The notes beneath the pieces are model-generated. The model was not told where the DNA came from. It worked only from the letters and a program-made list of their open reading frames with translations, and searched no databases. A program made the position numbers and the translations under genes. This document shows, in pieces, positions 1 through 9,885 of a stretch of 64,000 nt of DNA. The stretch spans positions 186,001 to 250,000 of the forward strand of contig NZ_JAAIYO010000010.1 in assembly GCF_014930455.1 (NCBI RefSeq), written 5' to 3'. Source of the stretch: Corallococcus soli. GTDB taxonomy: Bacteria > Myxococcota > Myxococcia > Myxococcales > Myxococcaceae. Within the stretch, counting starts at the first letter, position 1. Each line of letters begins with the position of its first letter.

Positions 1-28
1 GATATAACGCGACCCTTGGGGGGACGCT

Positions 29-1498
29 CTAAAGGGCCTTCCAGGCCAACAAAAGCTTCGCGGCGACTTCCGTGGTGATGAGCGGCAGCACGCCCCCTCC
101 GCCCACGATGTTGACGATCTCCGACATGGAGCCCCGGCACACCCCGCCCCAGGCGGGCTGCTTCGTCAGGCCCACCGACGCATAGGCCGAGTAGTCGACG
201 AAGAACGACGTGGGCAGCACGCTGTTCTGCCCGCAGAGCAGGTGCTCCTCCGGCTGGGTGTCCACCACCTCCTGCACCACGAAGCCGCCGCCCTGGGTGT
301 CCGCCGCCGCGCGCGCGCAGAGCTGCTCCCACGTCAGGGACTCGCCGTAGGCGCCCCGGGTGCGCTCCTCGTACGGCACCGTCCCCACGGAGCGGCCCAG
401 GAACACCGCCTTGCCGCCGTAGTCCCACGCGCGCTTGAGCACGAAGCGCGCGGGCTCCCCGGCCACGCGCGCCACGATGTCGTCCACCTTCGCGCCGTCC
501 GGGCCGGTGCCGGGGCCATGGCGGAAGGACCGCGTCCACGGCACCGCCGCGCGCACCGCCTCCAGCTCGTCCGGGGTGAGGCCCGCGCTGTCCGCGAGCG
601 CGGGCTCCGTCAGTGCCTGCGACAGGAGCGCGAACGTCGTCTTCACCTCCACCTGCGAGGCGGGCGGGTTGAGGAACACCGCCTTCTTGCCGGGCACCGT
701 GCCCAGGAAGTCCTCCACCCACGGGGCGGGGGACTGCTCCAGCCGGCGCACGAACAGGTGGCGGTAGACCAGGTCGTACGCCTTGCCCTTCACCGTGAAC
801 GCGTCGTCGCCGGACACGTCCTCCGGGTGCACGATGTCCGCGTCCGCGCCGAACTCGCGGAAGCGCTCGCACAGCCAGCGCAGCTCCGTCACCTGCGCGT
901 CGTTCTTGCGGCACAGCAGCGCCACCGTGTCCGGCAGCTTCCCGTCGCGCTCGGCCGCGTAGCCGTCCAGCAGCGCGCGGTAGAGCGCCAGCGCGTTGTT
1001 GCCGTTGAGCGTCTGGAGCGCCGCGAGCCCCTTCTCCGGGTAGCGCAGGTGCCGCGCGACCACTTCAATGAAGGTGCGCGCCGCGATGTCCGAATAGCCC
1101 TGCATGGCCGGGATGGTGGCGTTGACCTCCAGCGCCCAGGGGCGGCCCCCGGACACGAAGTAGTCCACGCGCGTCGTCGCCAGCGTGCGGCTCTGCTCCC
1201 AGGTGCGCTCGGCCAGCGCGCGCTCCAGGGGGGACAGCGAGCCGAGCAGCCGGTCCGGGTCCTCGCCCGCGAGCACCGCGCGCGCCATCTTCAGCGTGGC
1301 GGACGCCAGCTTCGCGGACAGCAGCGCGCGGCGTTTGATCTCCTCGGCGTCGAGGATGACGGGCGTGGCGGTGATGGGGATGGGCTGGGTGCTGCCATCC
1401 TGCTTCGTCACCGCGAGGCCGCGCTGGTAGGCCAGCTTCGCCAGCTCCGGTCCGAAATAGTGTGCCTGCCTGCGCAGGACATCCATGAACTCTTGCAC
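29..1498 (-). CDS. ATP-grasp-like conserved protein
   Basis: A complete 489-residue protein. No membrane segment or signal peptide is visible. The segment LEVNATIPAMQGYSD (around residue 125) and the C-terminal half, with FVLKRAWDYGGKAVF followed by a QE(V)VD strand and a glycine-rich end, resemble the nucleotide-binding core of ATP-grasp ligases of the glutathionylspermidine-synthase or circularly permuted type. Such enzymes join a carboxylate to an amine using ATP; the substrate cannot be read here. The GTG start at 1498 gives MQEFMDV; the ATG four codons later is an equally good start, and neither has a strong ribosome site. It stands alone, divergent from the gene at 1725. Fold assignment is by resemblance only. 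Confidence 0.6.
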   Translation of the reverse strand: MQEFMDVLRRQAHYFGPELAKLAYQRGLAVTKQDGSTQPIPITATPVILDAEEIKRRALLSAKLASATLKMARAVLAGEDPDRLLGSLSPLERALAERTWEQSRTLATTRVDYFVSGGRPWALEVNATIPAMQGYSDIAARTFIEVVARHLRYPEKGLAALQTLNGNNALALYRALLDGYAAERDGKLPDTVALLCRKNDAQVTELRWLCERFREFGADADIVHPEDVSGDDAFTVKGKAYDLVYRHLFVRRLEQSPAPWVEDFLGTVPGKKAVFLNPPASQVEVKTTFALLSQALTEPALADSAGLTPDELEAVRAAVPWTRSFRHGPGTGPDGAKVDDIVARVAGEPARFVLKRAWDYGGKAVFLGRSVGTVPYEERTRGAYGESLTWEQLCARAAADTQGGGFVVQEVVDTQPEEHLLCGQNSVLPTSFFVDYSAYASVGLTKQPAWGGVCRGSMSEIVNIVGGGGVLPLITTEVAAKLLLAWKAL

Positions 1499-1724
1499 GC
1501 GCGGAACCTACGACCCCTGGGGCTCGTGGGTCCACAACCCGCGCCCCGCCACCCTGTTCCCCAGGCCGGCCTCCTGGAGGCAGACGTCCGGAGGGCGGCC
1601 GGGCGTGGGGCGGCCCCACCCCGGGAGGCCATGTCGCATTGGAGGACCCCAGGGCGCATCCGCTCCTGGCTTGCGCCCGGAGACGAGGTCGCTTAAAACA
1701 ACTCAGTTGCTTCTCTGCGATTGA

Positions 1725-2171
1725 GTGGACGTGAGCCGCCTCCGACGCCACCCCAGCACGAACCGCCCCGTGTCGCGCCTGTTGGCGTGGCAGTGGGTGC
1801 TCGTGTGCGTGCTGGCGTACGTGGGCAGCGTCCTCCACTTCGCGCTCGTGCAGCACACCACGTGCCTGGAGCACGGGGACGTGATGCACGTCAGCGATGG
1901 TTCGGCGGGCGCGGAGGGGGCGGCTTCCCAAGCTTCCTTCGACGACGCGCGCGTGGCCCAGGCGCCCCAGGACCAGGCCGTGCCGCATGGCACGGAAGCC
2001 CATTGTCAGCATGCCTCCCTGCGCCGTGAGGCTCCGCCTCCGGCCGAAGCCGCCCCGATGCTGGTGGCCGTCTCCACGCGTTCCAGTCCGGCGCTGGCGG
2101 TGTTCCGCTTCCACGCGGCACCCGTCGCCCTGCTGAGACTCGCGCCCAAGCTGTCGCCTCCGCTCGCCTGA
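1725..2171 (+). CDS. Small His/Cys-rich membrane-anchored protein
   Basis: A 148-residue protein with one hydrophobic segment (about residues 18-40, LLAWQWVLVCVLAYVG), then a stretch rich in His and Cys (FALVQHTTCLEHGDVMH, later TEAHCQHAS). The architecture matches the protein at 11393-11812, which heads the zinc-uptake operon, so a role in metal handling at the envelope is inferred; no named family was recognised. The start is a GTG at 1725. Just upstream lies a short inverted repeat, CAACT-C-AGTTG (1699-1709), which may or may not be regulatory. The His-tailed lipoprotein at 2461 follows on the same strand after 289 bases. Confidence 0.6.
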   Translation: MDVSRLRRHPSTNRPVSRLLAWQWVLVCVLAYVGSVLHFALVQHTTCLEHGDVMHVSDGSAGAEGAASQASFDDARVAQAPQDQAVPHGTEAHCQHASLRREAPPPAEAAPMLVAVSTRSSPALAVFRFHAAPVALLRLAPKLSPPLA

Positions 2172-2460
2172 TTCCAGCCCTCGAGGCCCGTCGTTCCCGC
2201 CCGGCGTGTGTCCGCGGTCCGGGAGGCGCCAGGTGCTCCGGAGCCCTCGCTCGCGCGCGTTCCCGTCGCTTGACGTGACGTGACGCCAGCGAAGGGCCTC
2301 CGGGCCGCTCCGGTCGCGAACGCACGCGTGCCTCGTCCCCGCTGAGCCCCTTCCAGGCCCTGTCACGTCCCTCGTGCGGCCGTCCCCTTCCGGGGCCGGG
2401 TTCGACGTGGGCGTGCACGGACTGGTGTCCCCGCAGTCCATCCCCGTGGAGTTCCAAACC

Positions 2461-2955
2461 ATGAAGAACAAGCTGCTGTCCGCGCTGCTCCTGTCCGCGT
2501 CGCTCCTCGTGTCCGCCTGTGGCGATGACGCCGAAGTCGAAGGCTCCGGCGATGAAGAGGGCTGCGAGCACCTGCAGGAAGGCCCCGCCGTCAGCGTCAC
2601 CGCGGTCGCCTCCGGCGCGGGGCCCGCCGTGAGCAACAACCACTCGCGCTACGACATCACGCTGGTGGACGTGGCCGGAGGCAAGGGCGGCGCGGTGTCC
2701 TTCGCCGTCTCCGAGGCCACCGACTACATCCTCTTCACCAACGCCCCGGTGCCGGTGAAGGTCACGAACGGCAGTGGCGCGACGGTGGAGTTCGAGGAGA
2801 GCACCAACAGCTCCGAGACCTGCACCGACATCCAGGGCCGCCACGTCGTGCCCCTCACGGTGGGCACGCACACGCTGACCTTCGGGCCCTCGACGCTGTC
2901 CTCGGTGTCGCTCGTCATCGAAGAGGGCGGCGAGCACGACCACGACCACGAGTAA
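2461..2955 (+). CDS. Putative lipoprotein with His-Asp metal-binding tail
   Basis: A 164-residue protein beginning MKNKLLSALLLSASLLVSAC, a lipoprotein signal with lipobox VSAC (Cys20). The mature part is beta-rich and acidic and ends in EHDHDHE, a typical metal-chelating tail. I chose the ATG at 2461 because it gives the signal peptide and has GGAG eight to ten bases upstream; the frame is open further 5' but that part looks untranslated. The next gene starts 39 bases downstream on the same strand. No family was recognised; periplasmic binding of zinc or copper is an inference from the tail and from the metal-related proteins nearby. Confidence 0.75.
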   Translation: MKNKLLSALLLSASLLVSACGDDAEVEGSGDEEGCEHLQEGPAVSVTAVASGAGPAVSNNHSRYDITLVDVAGGKGGAVSFAVSEATDYILFTNAPVPVKVTNGSGATVEFEESTNSSETCTDIQGRHVVPLTVGTHTLTFGPSTLSSVSLVIEEGGEHDHDHE

Positions 2956-2994
2956 CCGCCTCTCCCTTCGCAACCCCCCCCTCAGGAGTCAGAC

Positions 2995-3378
2995 ATGGGT
3001 GTCTTCCAGCAGTTCCTCGACGACAAGCAGATCTCCCCCGCGGTGCTGCTGCGCCGCTCCCGCCAGCTTGAAGCGCAGTCGGCGGAGGACCGGGTGCTCA
3101 AGCGCAAGCGCTCCGCGCACCGCCGTGAGAAGGAGGGCCAGCAGAAGCCCTACGCGGAGAAGGGCCTGGACAAGCCGCGCAGCGGCCGGGGCCTGAGCGA
3201 GCAGCAGCTGGCCGCCGCGCGCGAGGATCGCCCGGTGTCCCCGCGCGTGCGCTCCAAGCTGGTGCGCGCCGTCAACGCGCTGCTCACCAAGGGCGGCGGC
3301 GCGCCCGTGGATGCGAAGGCGCTCTTCGGCGAGGTGGCCGCCCGCGTGGGGCCCACGACGAAGAAGGCCGCGAGCTAG
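2995..3378 (+). CDS. Conserved hypothetical basic protein
   Basis: A 127-residue, highly charged cytoplasmic protein starting MGVFQQFLDDK, with an Arg/Lys-rich middle (about residues 20-70) and a C-terminal helical segment (VRSKLVRAVNALLTKG). A clear AGGAG lies nine bases before the ATG. There is no signal peptide or known motif. The basic composition suggests binding to nucleic acid or to an acidic partner, but this is only a guess. It lies 39 bases after the lipoprotein gene and 26 bases before the next gene, so it is probably cotranscribed with them. Confidence 0.7.
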   Translation: MGVFQQFLDDKQISPAVLLRRSRQLEAQSAEDRVLKRKRSAHRREKEGQQKPYAEKGLDKPRSGRGLSEQQLAAAREDRPVSPRVRSKLVRAVNALLTKGGGAPVDAKALFGEVAARVGPTTKKAAS

Positions 3379-3404
3379 TCCCCCGTCTTCCCCCGAGGCG
3401 CCCC

Positions 3405-4022
3405 ATGTCCCCGTCGCATGCCGTCCCTGCTGGTGCCGTACTTCCCTGTGACGTTCGCCGTGATGGCGACCGTCTGTTCGACGTGGCCATGTGGTGCCTG
3501 GGCCAGGACGTGCGTTGCCCGGAGGGCAACGTGCTCCTGCGCCACGGCCTCGTGCGCACGCCGCGGCCTCCGGGCGCGGAGGGGCAGAGCGCGTACCAGG
3601 GGCGGCTGGCGGACGGGGGGCGCCTCACGCTGTGGGGGTTCGGCGCGCTGTGTGAGTCGTGCGGCGCGAAGCTCTTCGTGCCGCGCGACGGCTTCGTGCC
3701 CCGGTGGGTGGAGGGCCCTGGCGCGGGGGCCGCCGCCTTCCGCGCGGAGGACGTGGGCGTCTGGCGGGAGGCCGTCACCGGGCCGGAGCGCCGCGCGGTG
3801 CGGGCGGGGCTCGCGCTGCTGGCGGACTGGCTGGCGGACTACGAGGCCTGGGTGGCGCGGGACGTGGGGCTCGGCTGGCGGCGCGCGTGTCTGTCCGCGC
3901 GTCGCAAGGCGTCGCCCCAGCCCGCGGAGGAGTTGTCGAACGCCTGGAGGCGGATGGCCGTGCGCGTGCGCGCGACCGACGCCGGAGTGCAACACCGTAC
4001 CGCTCCGATGCACGGAGCGTGA
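3405..4022 (+). CDS. Conserved hypothetical protein with Cys pairs
   Basis: A 205-residue soluble protein of unknown family. Two cysteine-containing stretches (MWCLGQDVRC near residue 30 and CESCGAKLF near residue 84) could form a small zinc site. The rest is rich in Ala, Arg and Trp. GAGG lies seven bases before the ATG at 3405. It ends ten bases before the start of the TPR gene, with the next gene's GAGGAGG site overlapping its end, so the two are very likely cotranscribed and may work together. The function is unknown. Confidence 0.65.
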   Translation: MSPSHAVPAGAVLPCDVRRDGDRLFDVAMWCLGQDVRCPEGNVLLRHGLVRTPRPPGAEGQSAYQGRLADGGRLTLWGFGALCESCGAKLFVPRDGFVPRWVEGPGAGAAAFRAEDVGVWREAVTGPERRAVRAGLALLADWLADYEAWVARDVGLGWRRACLSARRKASPQPAEELSNAWRRMAVRVRATDAGVQHRTAPMHGA

Positions 4023-4032
4023 GGAGGACACC

Positions 4033-5772
4033 ATGCTGGCACGACTGTTCCGAGCCGATGCGCCGTCCGTCCATGCCCACGTCCCGTGGGAGGACCTGCC
4101 GGACGAAGCCCTTCCCACGCCGCCGCTGTGTGACGGCTATGGGGAGGCCCACCTGCCGGTGACGACGGAGGTCCCGCTCGCGCAGGCCTACTTCGATCAG
4201 GGCCTGCGCCTGCTGCACCTGGGCTGGGCCCTGGAGGCCCGCCGCGCCTTCGCGGAGGCGGCGCGGCAGGACCCCTCGCTCGCCATGGCGTGGTGGGGGC
4301 TCGCGCTCGCGCGGGGCCCGGGGGCCCGCTTCGCCGCGGGCCGCGCGGAGGCCATCCGCAAGGCGCTGGTGCTGGCCGAGGGCGTGACGGACCTGGAGCA
4401 GCGCCTAGTGGTCGCCGCCAGCCTGCTCGCGGACAAGGGGCCCGCCAACGGCCGGCATGCCTTCGTGCGTGAGATGGAGTGCCTCGTCGACCGCTACCCG
4501 GAGGAGCCCGAGCCGCGCCTGCTGCTCGCCGGCTTCCTGCTGGATGGCTACGAGGCGGACGGACGCCCCGGCCAGGGGCAGCCGTATGCGCAGTGCCTGC
4601 TGCGCGACCTGCTGCGCACGCACCCGCGCCACGCGGGCGTGCACATGGCGTGGGTCCAGGCGTGGCTGCCGAGCGCCCGACCGGAGACGGCGCGCGAGAG
4701 CGCCGAAGTCCTCCCGACGCTCGTGCCCGCGGGGAGCCCCGCGCTGCTCACCGCCGGACGCCTGCTCCTGCGCATGGGCCGCGTGGCGGAGGCGAACCTC
4801 GTCCTGGAGGCGGCGGTGGCGGCGGACGACGTGTACCTGGCCCGCGAAGCGCTGCCCCTGGAGGTCGCGCCCAGCGCGGACACGGCGCTGCGCCTGTTGA
4901 GCGAGGGCTGCGCGGAGGTGGGGCAGTACCGGGGTGCCCAGGCGTGGGCGCGCAAGCTGCGGCAGCGCGTGGAGGCCGCGGGCGCGCAGCCCCAGGCGGT
5001 GCTCTTCGCCGCCACCACGCTGGTGGCCGCGCACCTGCGCTTCGGCTTCTGCCGGGCGGCGGCGGACGTCCCGATGGAGCTGGGCGACGCCGCCACCGTC
5101 GCGGAGCAGGGCCTGCGCGACGCCGTGCGCCTCTATGCGCGCGGGGCCTGCGCCCTGGAGACGGGACGGCTGGGCGACGTGGAGCGCGCGTGCCTGTCGC
5201 TGGACGCGCTGGTGGAGGCCCTGTCGGAGGTGCCCCGCTCGGAGGGCCGCGCCCTGTGTGCTCGCGACGTGGCGCGCACGATTGAAGTCGCCGCGCAGGA
5301 GCTGCGGGGCACGCTGGACGCGCGTCGCGGGGACTCCGGCCGCGCGGAGGCCGCGCTCACGCGGGCATTGCGCCTGGAGCGGCGCCTGCGCCCCGTGGGG
5401 CCCGCGCTCTTCTGCCGGCCTCCCCGGGAGACGCTGGCCCGCGTGCGCCTGCGCTCCGGCCGCGAGGAGAAGGCGCTGGAGCTGGCGCTGGAGTGGGCCG
5501 GGGAGCGGCCCGGGTGTGGCCACTGCATGCTGCTGGTGGCGGAGGCGCACGTCGCCTGCGCGTGCATGCCCGAAGCGGCGCACGACTACGCGGTGGTGTT
5601 GGACCTCTGGCGCGACGCGGATCCGCACCTGCCGGGCCTGCAGCGCGCGCGGGGCTTCGCCTCGGGAGGAGGCCGCGGCCGCGCCGCGCTCCGGCGGGTC
5701 CCGGACGTGCCGGTGGACACCGCCACCGTCCCCCGGGGCGGGGAAGGGCCCTGGAGCGTGCATGGGGCGTGA
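4033..5772 (+). CDS. TPR-repeat protein
   Basis: A 579-residue protein built of helical repeats. The first clear TPR is at about residues 45-80 (AYFDQGLRLLHLGWALEARRA, then FAEAARQDPSLAMAWWGLAL), and similar Ala/Leu/Arg repeats continue to the end. There is no signal peptide, so it is probably cytoplasmic and acts as a protein-interaction scaffold. A Cys-rich patch near residue 500 (CGHCMLL, then VACACM) is unusual for a TPR protein. I chose the ATG at 4033 because of the GAGGAGG site at 4021-4027, although the frame stays open for about 600 bases upstream over the previous gene. Partner and pathway cannot be read from the sequence. Confidence 0.8.
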   Translation: MLARLFRADAPSVHAHVPWEDLPDEALPTPPLCDGYGEAHLPVTTEVPLAQAYFDQGLRLLHLGWALEARRAFAEAARQDPSLAMAWWGLALARGPGARFAAGRAEAIRKALVLAEGVTDLEQRLVVAASLLADKGPANGRHAFVREMECLVDRYPEEPEPRLLLAGFLLDGYEADGRPGQGQPYAQCLLRDLLRTHPRHAGVHMAWVQAWLPSARPETARESAEVLPTLVPAGSPALLTAGRLLLRMGRVAEANLVLEAAVAADDVYLAREALPLEVAPSADTALRLLSEGCAEVGQYRGAQAWARKLRQRVEAAGAQPQAVLFAATTLVAAHLRFGFCRAAADVPMELGDAATVAEQGLRDAVRLYARGACALETGRLGDVERACLSLDALVEALSEVPRSEGRALCARDVARTIEVAAQELRGTLDARRGDSGRAEAALTRALRLERRLRPVGPALFCRPPRETLARVRLRSGREEKALELALEWAGERPGCGHCMLLVAEAHVACACMPEAAHDYAVVLDLWRDADPHLPGLQRARGFASGGGRGRAALRRVPDVPVDTATVPRGGEGPWSVHGA

Positions 5773-5845
5773 GCGTCCGCGCGGCCGTGCTTGACGGGCG
5801 CGCGGGCTTCACGTCACTAGGGGGCACCCGCCAAGGAGCTGCCCC

Positions 5846-6394
5846 ATGTCCTCGTTCCGCCTGAAGTCCGAGCAGGCCGTGCTGCTCGTCATCGACATCC
5901 AGGAGCGCCTGTGCGCCGCGATGGAGCGCGACGCCCTGGACCGCATGCTCGCGCGCACCGGCGCCGCCGTGGAGGGCGCCCGGGCCCTGGGCGTGCCGGT
6001 GTTCGTCACGGAGCAGTACCCGCAGGGGCTGGGCCGCACGCACTCGCTCCTGAAGCTGAAGCTGGGCACGTACACGCCGCTGGAGAAGATGGACTTCTCC
6101 GCCGCCACGCCGGACGTGCTGTCGGCGCTCGGGGAGCGCAAGCAGGTGCTCATCGCGGGAATGGAGGCGCACATCTGCGTCTTCCAGACGGTGCGCGACC
6201 TGGCGGACGGCGGCCGTCAGCCGTGCCTGCTGGCGGACGCGGTGCTGTCGCGCACGGAGGAGGACCGCCGCGTGGGGTTGGAGCTGTGCCGCGACGCCGG
6301 CGCGCGCATCCTCACCGTGGAGTCGGCCCTGTTCGACATGCTGGGCCGCGCGGGCACGCCCGAGTTCAAGAAGGTCTCCGCCGCCGTCCGCTGA
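5846..6394 (+). CDS. Isochorismatase-family cysteine hydrolase
   Basis: A 182-residue protein of the isochorismatase/nicotinamidase fold, close in size and motif to the small YcaC/ISOC group. The catalytic triad of the family is present: Asp17 (LLVIDIQE), Lys81 (LEKMDFS) and Cys111 (GMEAHICV). These enzymes attack amide or enol-ether bonds through the cysteine thiolate; the substrate here is unknown. AAGGAG lies upstream of the ATG. It is a single gene, followed 28 bases later by the end of the convergent zinc permease gene. Confidence 0.9.
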   Translation: MSSFRLKSEQAVLLVIDIQERLCAAMERDALDRMLARTGAAVEGARALGVPVFVTEQYPQGLGRTHSLLKLKLGTYTPLEKMDFSAATPDVLSALGERKQVLIAGMEAHICVFQTVRDLADGGRQPCLLADAVLSRTEEDRRVGLELCRDAGARILTVESALFDMLGRAGTPEFKKVSAAVR

Positions 6395-6422
6395 AGGGCG
6401 CGGCGGCGGAGAGGGACGCGGC

Positions 6423-7295
6423 CTACGCCTTGCGCAGGAAGGGCAGGCGCACCAGGCGCACCAGCATCATCAGCAGCACCAGCACCCCGGACAGGACGGT
6501 CTGCGAGCCGCCCACCGGGAAGTCGTAGAAGTACGCGAACAGGTAGCCGCCCGCGCCCGCGATGCCGCCCAGCACGGTGGCGGTGAAGAACGTCCACGGC
6601 AGCCGCAGATCCAACACCAGCGCGGCGATGGCCGACAGCGTGGAGAACGCGAAGACGGGCAGGGCGCCCAGGGCCCGCGCGCACACGCCCACCATGATGC
6701 CAATGGACACCATCAGCACCGTGTCCAGCAGCCGCACCGGCAGCCCCTGCACCGTGGCGCCGATGCGATCAAAGCTGACGAAGGCGATGCCCCGGAACCA
6801 CCACAGGTGCAGCACCATCAGCACCGCGCCCGCCACCGCCACCGCCTGGAGCTGATCCGGCGTCACCAGCACGGCGGTGCCGAAGAGGATGCCCTGGATG
6901 TCGTGCGACTCCTGCGCGATGCGGTCGCCCACGAGGATGGCCGCGCCGCCCGCGAAGGCGAACGCGCACCCCAGCAGGCTCTCGCGTGACAGGCGCAGCC
7001 GCGCGGGCTCCACCATCAGCAGCAGCGTGGCCGCCACGGACAGCACCACCGCGCCCACCAGCGGGTCCACGTGGACGCCCAGGTGGATCTCCGCGAAGAA
7101 GGCCAGCGCCACGCCCAGGCCCGCCGTGTTCGTCACCGCCGCGCTGACGAACACCATGCGCCGCAGGACGACGTAGACGCTGAGGAAGCCCAGCACGCAC
7201 CCGGCGATGAGCGCGCACAGGATGGGGTCCTGGAACAGCTCCCAGGCGGACTGGAACGTCTCCCACTTCGAGGGCTCAAGCAGGGCTGTTTCCAC
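6423..7295 (-). CDS. znuB: Zn/Mn ABC transporter permease
   Basis: A 290-residue integral membrane protein of the ABC-3 family (ZnuB/MntB type) with about eight hydrophobic segments, for example CALIAGCVLGFLSVYVVLRR and LLMVEPARLRL between helices. It forms the channel for zinc or manganese delivered by the binding protein at 8940. The GTG at 7293-7295 is chosen because AGGGG precedes it and it gives MET-ALLEP before the first helix. The gene overlaps the ATPase gene by 20 bases, so the two are translationally coupled. Last gene of the metal operon. Confidence 0.88.
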   Translation of the reverse strand: METALLEPSKWETFQSAWELFQDPILCALIAGCVLGFLSVYVVLRRMVFVSAAVTNTAGLGVALAFFAEIHLGVHVDPLVGAVVLSVAATLLLMVEPARLRLSRESLLGCAFAFAGGAAILVGDRIAQESHDIQGILFGTAVLVTPDQLQAVAVAGAVLMVLHLWWFRGIAFVSFDRIGATVQGLPVRLLDTVLMVSIGIMVGVCARALGALPVFAFSTLSAIAALVLDLRLPWTFFTATVLGGIAGAGGYLFAYFYDFPVGGSQTVLSGVLVLLMMLVRLVRLPFLRKA

Positions 7296-8083
7296 GATGA
7301 GGCCCCTGGGGTGCGCTGTGACAGTAGTCGTCGCCGTACTGGCGGCGGAAGGCCGGATGGCAGAACACGGTGCGCGCATCGCCCATGACGAAGCAGCGGT
7401 GCTCGCGGTCCACGAAGAGGATGACGTCGGCGTGCTCGGCCGCGACGGACAGGTCGTGGCTCACCACCACCACGCCCAGGCCCCGGTCATGCGCGAGCGC
7501 GCACAGCCGCAGCATCGTCTGCTTCTCCGCCACGGCGTCCATCGCCGCGGTGGGTTCATCCAGCAGCACCACGTCCGCCTCGGTGGCGATGACGCGCGCG
7601 AGCAGGGCGCGCTGCTTCTCGCCGCCGGACAGGTCGCGGAAGGGACGCTTCGCGATACCGCGCGCCCCGGCGGTGTCGAGCGCCGCCTCCACCTTCTGCC
7701 TATCGGTGGCGCTGGGGAAGGGCCGCAGGAAGTTCCACCCCGACAGCCGCCCCCACCCGGTCAGCTCCCGCGCATGCACGGGGAGCAGCGAGTCGATGGA
7801 CGACATCTGCGGCACGTAGGCGCTGCGGATGTTCGGGGTGCCCAGCGTGATGCGCCCGGACACCGGCGGGATGAGCCCCAGCAGCGTCTTGAACCAGGTG
7901 CTCTTGCCGGAGCCGTTGCGGCCCACCACGGCCACGAACTGCCGGCGGCGCACCACCAGGTCCATGGGCGGCAGGATGTCCTTGCCCCCGTAGCCGATGA
8001 CGAGCTGCTCGCACTTGAGCAGCGCCTCCCCGGGCTCCGGGGGCGGTGCCGCGCGGTGCGCGGTGTCCAGCTCCGTCTCATGC

Positions 8084-8097
<14 letters not shown>
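7276..8097 (-). CDS. znuC: Zn/Mn ABC transporter ATP-binding protein
   Basis: A 273-residue ABC ATPase with Walker A GRNGSGKST (about residues 59-67), Q-loop near PQMSSIDSLLP, signature LSGGEKQRALLAR, Walker B VVLLDEPTAAMD and switch His in VVSHDLS. It powers the permease encoded next. The sequence MSSIDSLLPV after the Q-loop is typical of metal-uptake ATPases. The first 25 residues are a His- and Glu-containing extension (MAHGEHETELDTAH). Start is a GTG. The gene overlaps the upstream lipoprotein gene by 14 bases and the permease gene by 20. Confidence 0.92.
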
Positions 8098-8935
<838 letters not shown>

Positions 8936-8939
8936 GGGC

Positions 8940-9863
8940 TCACTCCCCCTTCCCGGCGAGGCCCTGCTCCAGGCGGCTCACCAGCGATTCGATGCGCTGC
9001 ACGTAGGTCTGGCCATCGCGGAAGTCGGTGCCGCCGGGGATGACGATGAGCGGCGCGGGGATCTTCGACGCCACGAGCCGCGCGGTGCCGTCCGGGTAGT
9101 AGCCCTCCTTCACCACCAGCTTCACCTTGCGCGCCTTGCCCTGGGCCAGCACCTGCGCGACGTGGGACGGGTTGGGCGGGATGCCGGGCTTGGGCTCCAG
9201 GAACGCGACGGTGGTGAAGCCCAGCCAGTCCTGGAGGTACGCCGTCGTGCGGTGGTACGCGATGACGGGCGCGCCCTTGAGGCCCGCGAGCCGCTTCTCC
9301 CATCCGGGCCGCGCGGCCTGCACCTCCTGCGTGAACTTCGCCAGGTTCGCCTTGTAGGTGGCGGCGTTCTTCGCGTCGAGCTGCGACATGCGCGCCTCGA
9401 TGCCGCGCGCCACCGCGATGCCCTGACGCGGATCATAGAGATAGTGGGGGTTGCCGCCGGGGTGCACGTCGCCCTGGCTGCGGTCCACCGCCGTCGTGGG
9501 CACCTCCTGGAGGCTCACGAACCGCGACGCGTCCAGGAAGCCCTCGTTGCCCGTGAGGATGCGGTTGTTGCGCGCGCCCAGCTGGAGCGACGGCAGCCAG
9601 CCGATCTCCAGGTCCAGGCCCGCCGTGATCAGCAGGTCGGCGCGGTTGAGCGCGAGCGCCAGGTTCGGCTTGGCGTCCACGAAGTGCGGGTCCTGCGTGG
9701 GCAGCGCCAGGGCCACCACCTCCACCTTGTCCCCGCCCACGGCCTTGGCCACGGCGGCGAGGTCCGGGAGCGTGGCGACGACCTTCAGGTCCGCGAGCGC
9801 GGGGGCGGCGGTGAGGCACACGGCGGCGGCGAGGAGCGCCGCGAAGAGGCGAAGGGAACGCAT
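8940..9863 (-). CDS. znuA: Zn/Mn-binding periplasmic protein (ZnuA/TroA type)
   Basis: A 307-residue cluster A-I solute-binding protein. Signal peptide MRSLRLFAALLAAAVCLTAAPALA; the mature protein starts DLKVVATLPDL. Expected metal ligands are present: His60 (PTQDPHFVD), the His of GNPHYLYDP, the His of IAYHRTT, and the Asp of GGTDFRDG. The long His-rich loop of many ZnuA proteins is missing, which is closer to TroA/MntC-like members, so manganese cannot be excluded. The ATG at 9861-9863 is preferred over an upstream ATG because it gives the signal peptide and has GGAG upstream. It captures metal and delivers it to the permease. Confidence 0.92.
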   Translation of the reverse strand: MRSLRLFAALLAAAVCLTAAPALADLKVVATLPDLAAVAKAVGGDKVEVVALALPTQDPHFVDAKPNLALALNRADLLITAGLDLEIGWLPSLQLGARNNRILTGNEGFLDASRFVSLQEVPTTAVDRSQGDVHPGGNPHYLYDPRQGIAVARGIEARMSQLDAKNAATYKANLAKFTQEVQAARPGWEKRLAGLKGAPVIAYHRTTAYLQDWLGFTTVAFLEPKPGIPPNPSHVAQVLAQGKARKVKLVVKEGYYPDGTARLVASKIPAPLIVIPGGTDFRDGQTYVQRIESLVSRLEQGLAGKGE

Positions 9864-9885
9864 GGGAGGGCTCCGGAAGAAGGGA

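Noticed and set aside
1699-1709. CAACT-C-AGTTG as a zinc-regulator (Zur) site
   Set aside because: Arms of only five bases, and no matching copy was found upstream of the zinc operon.
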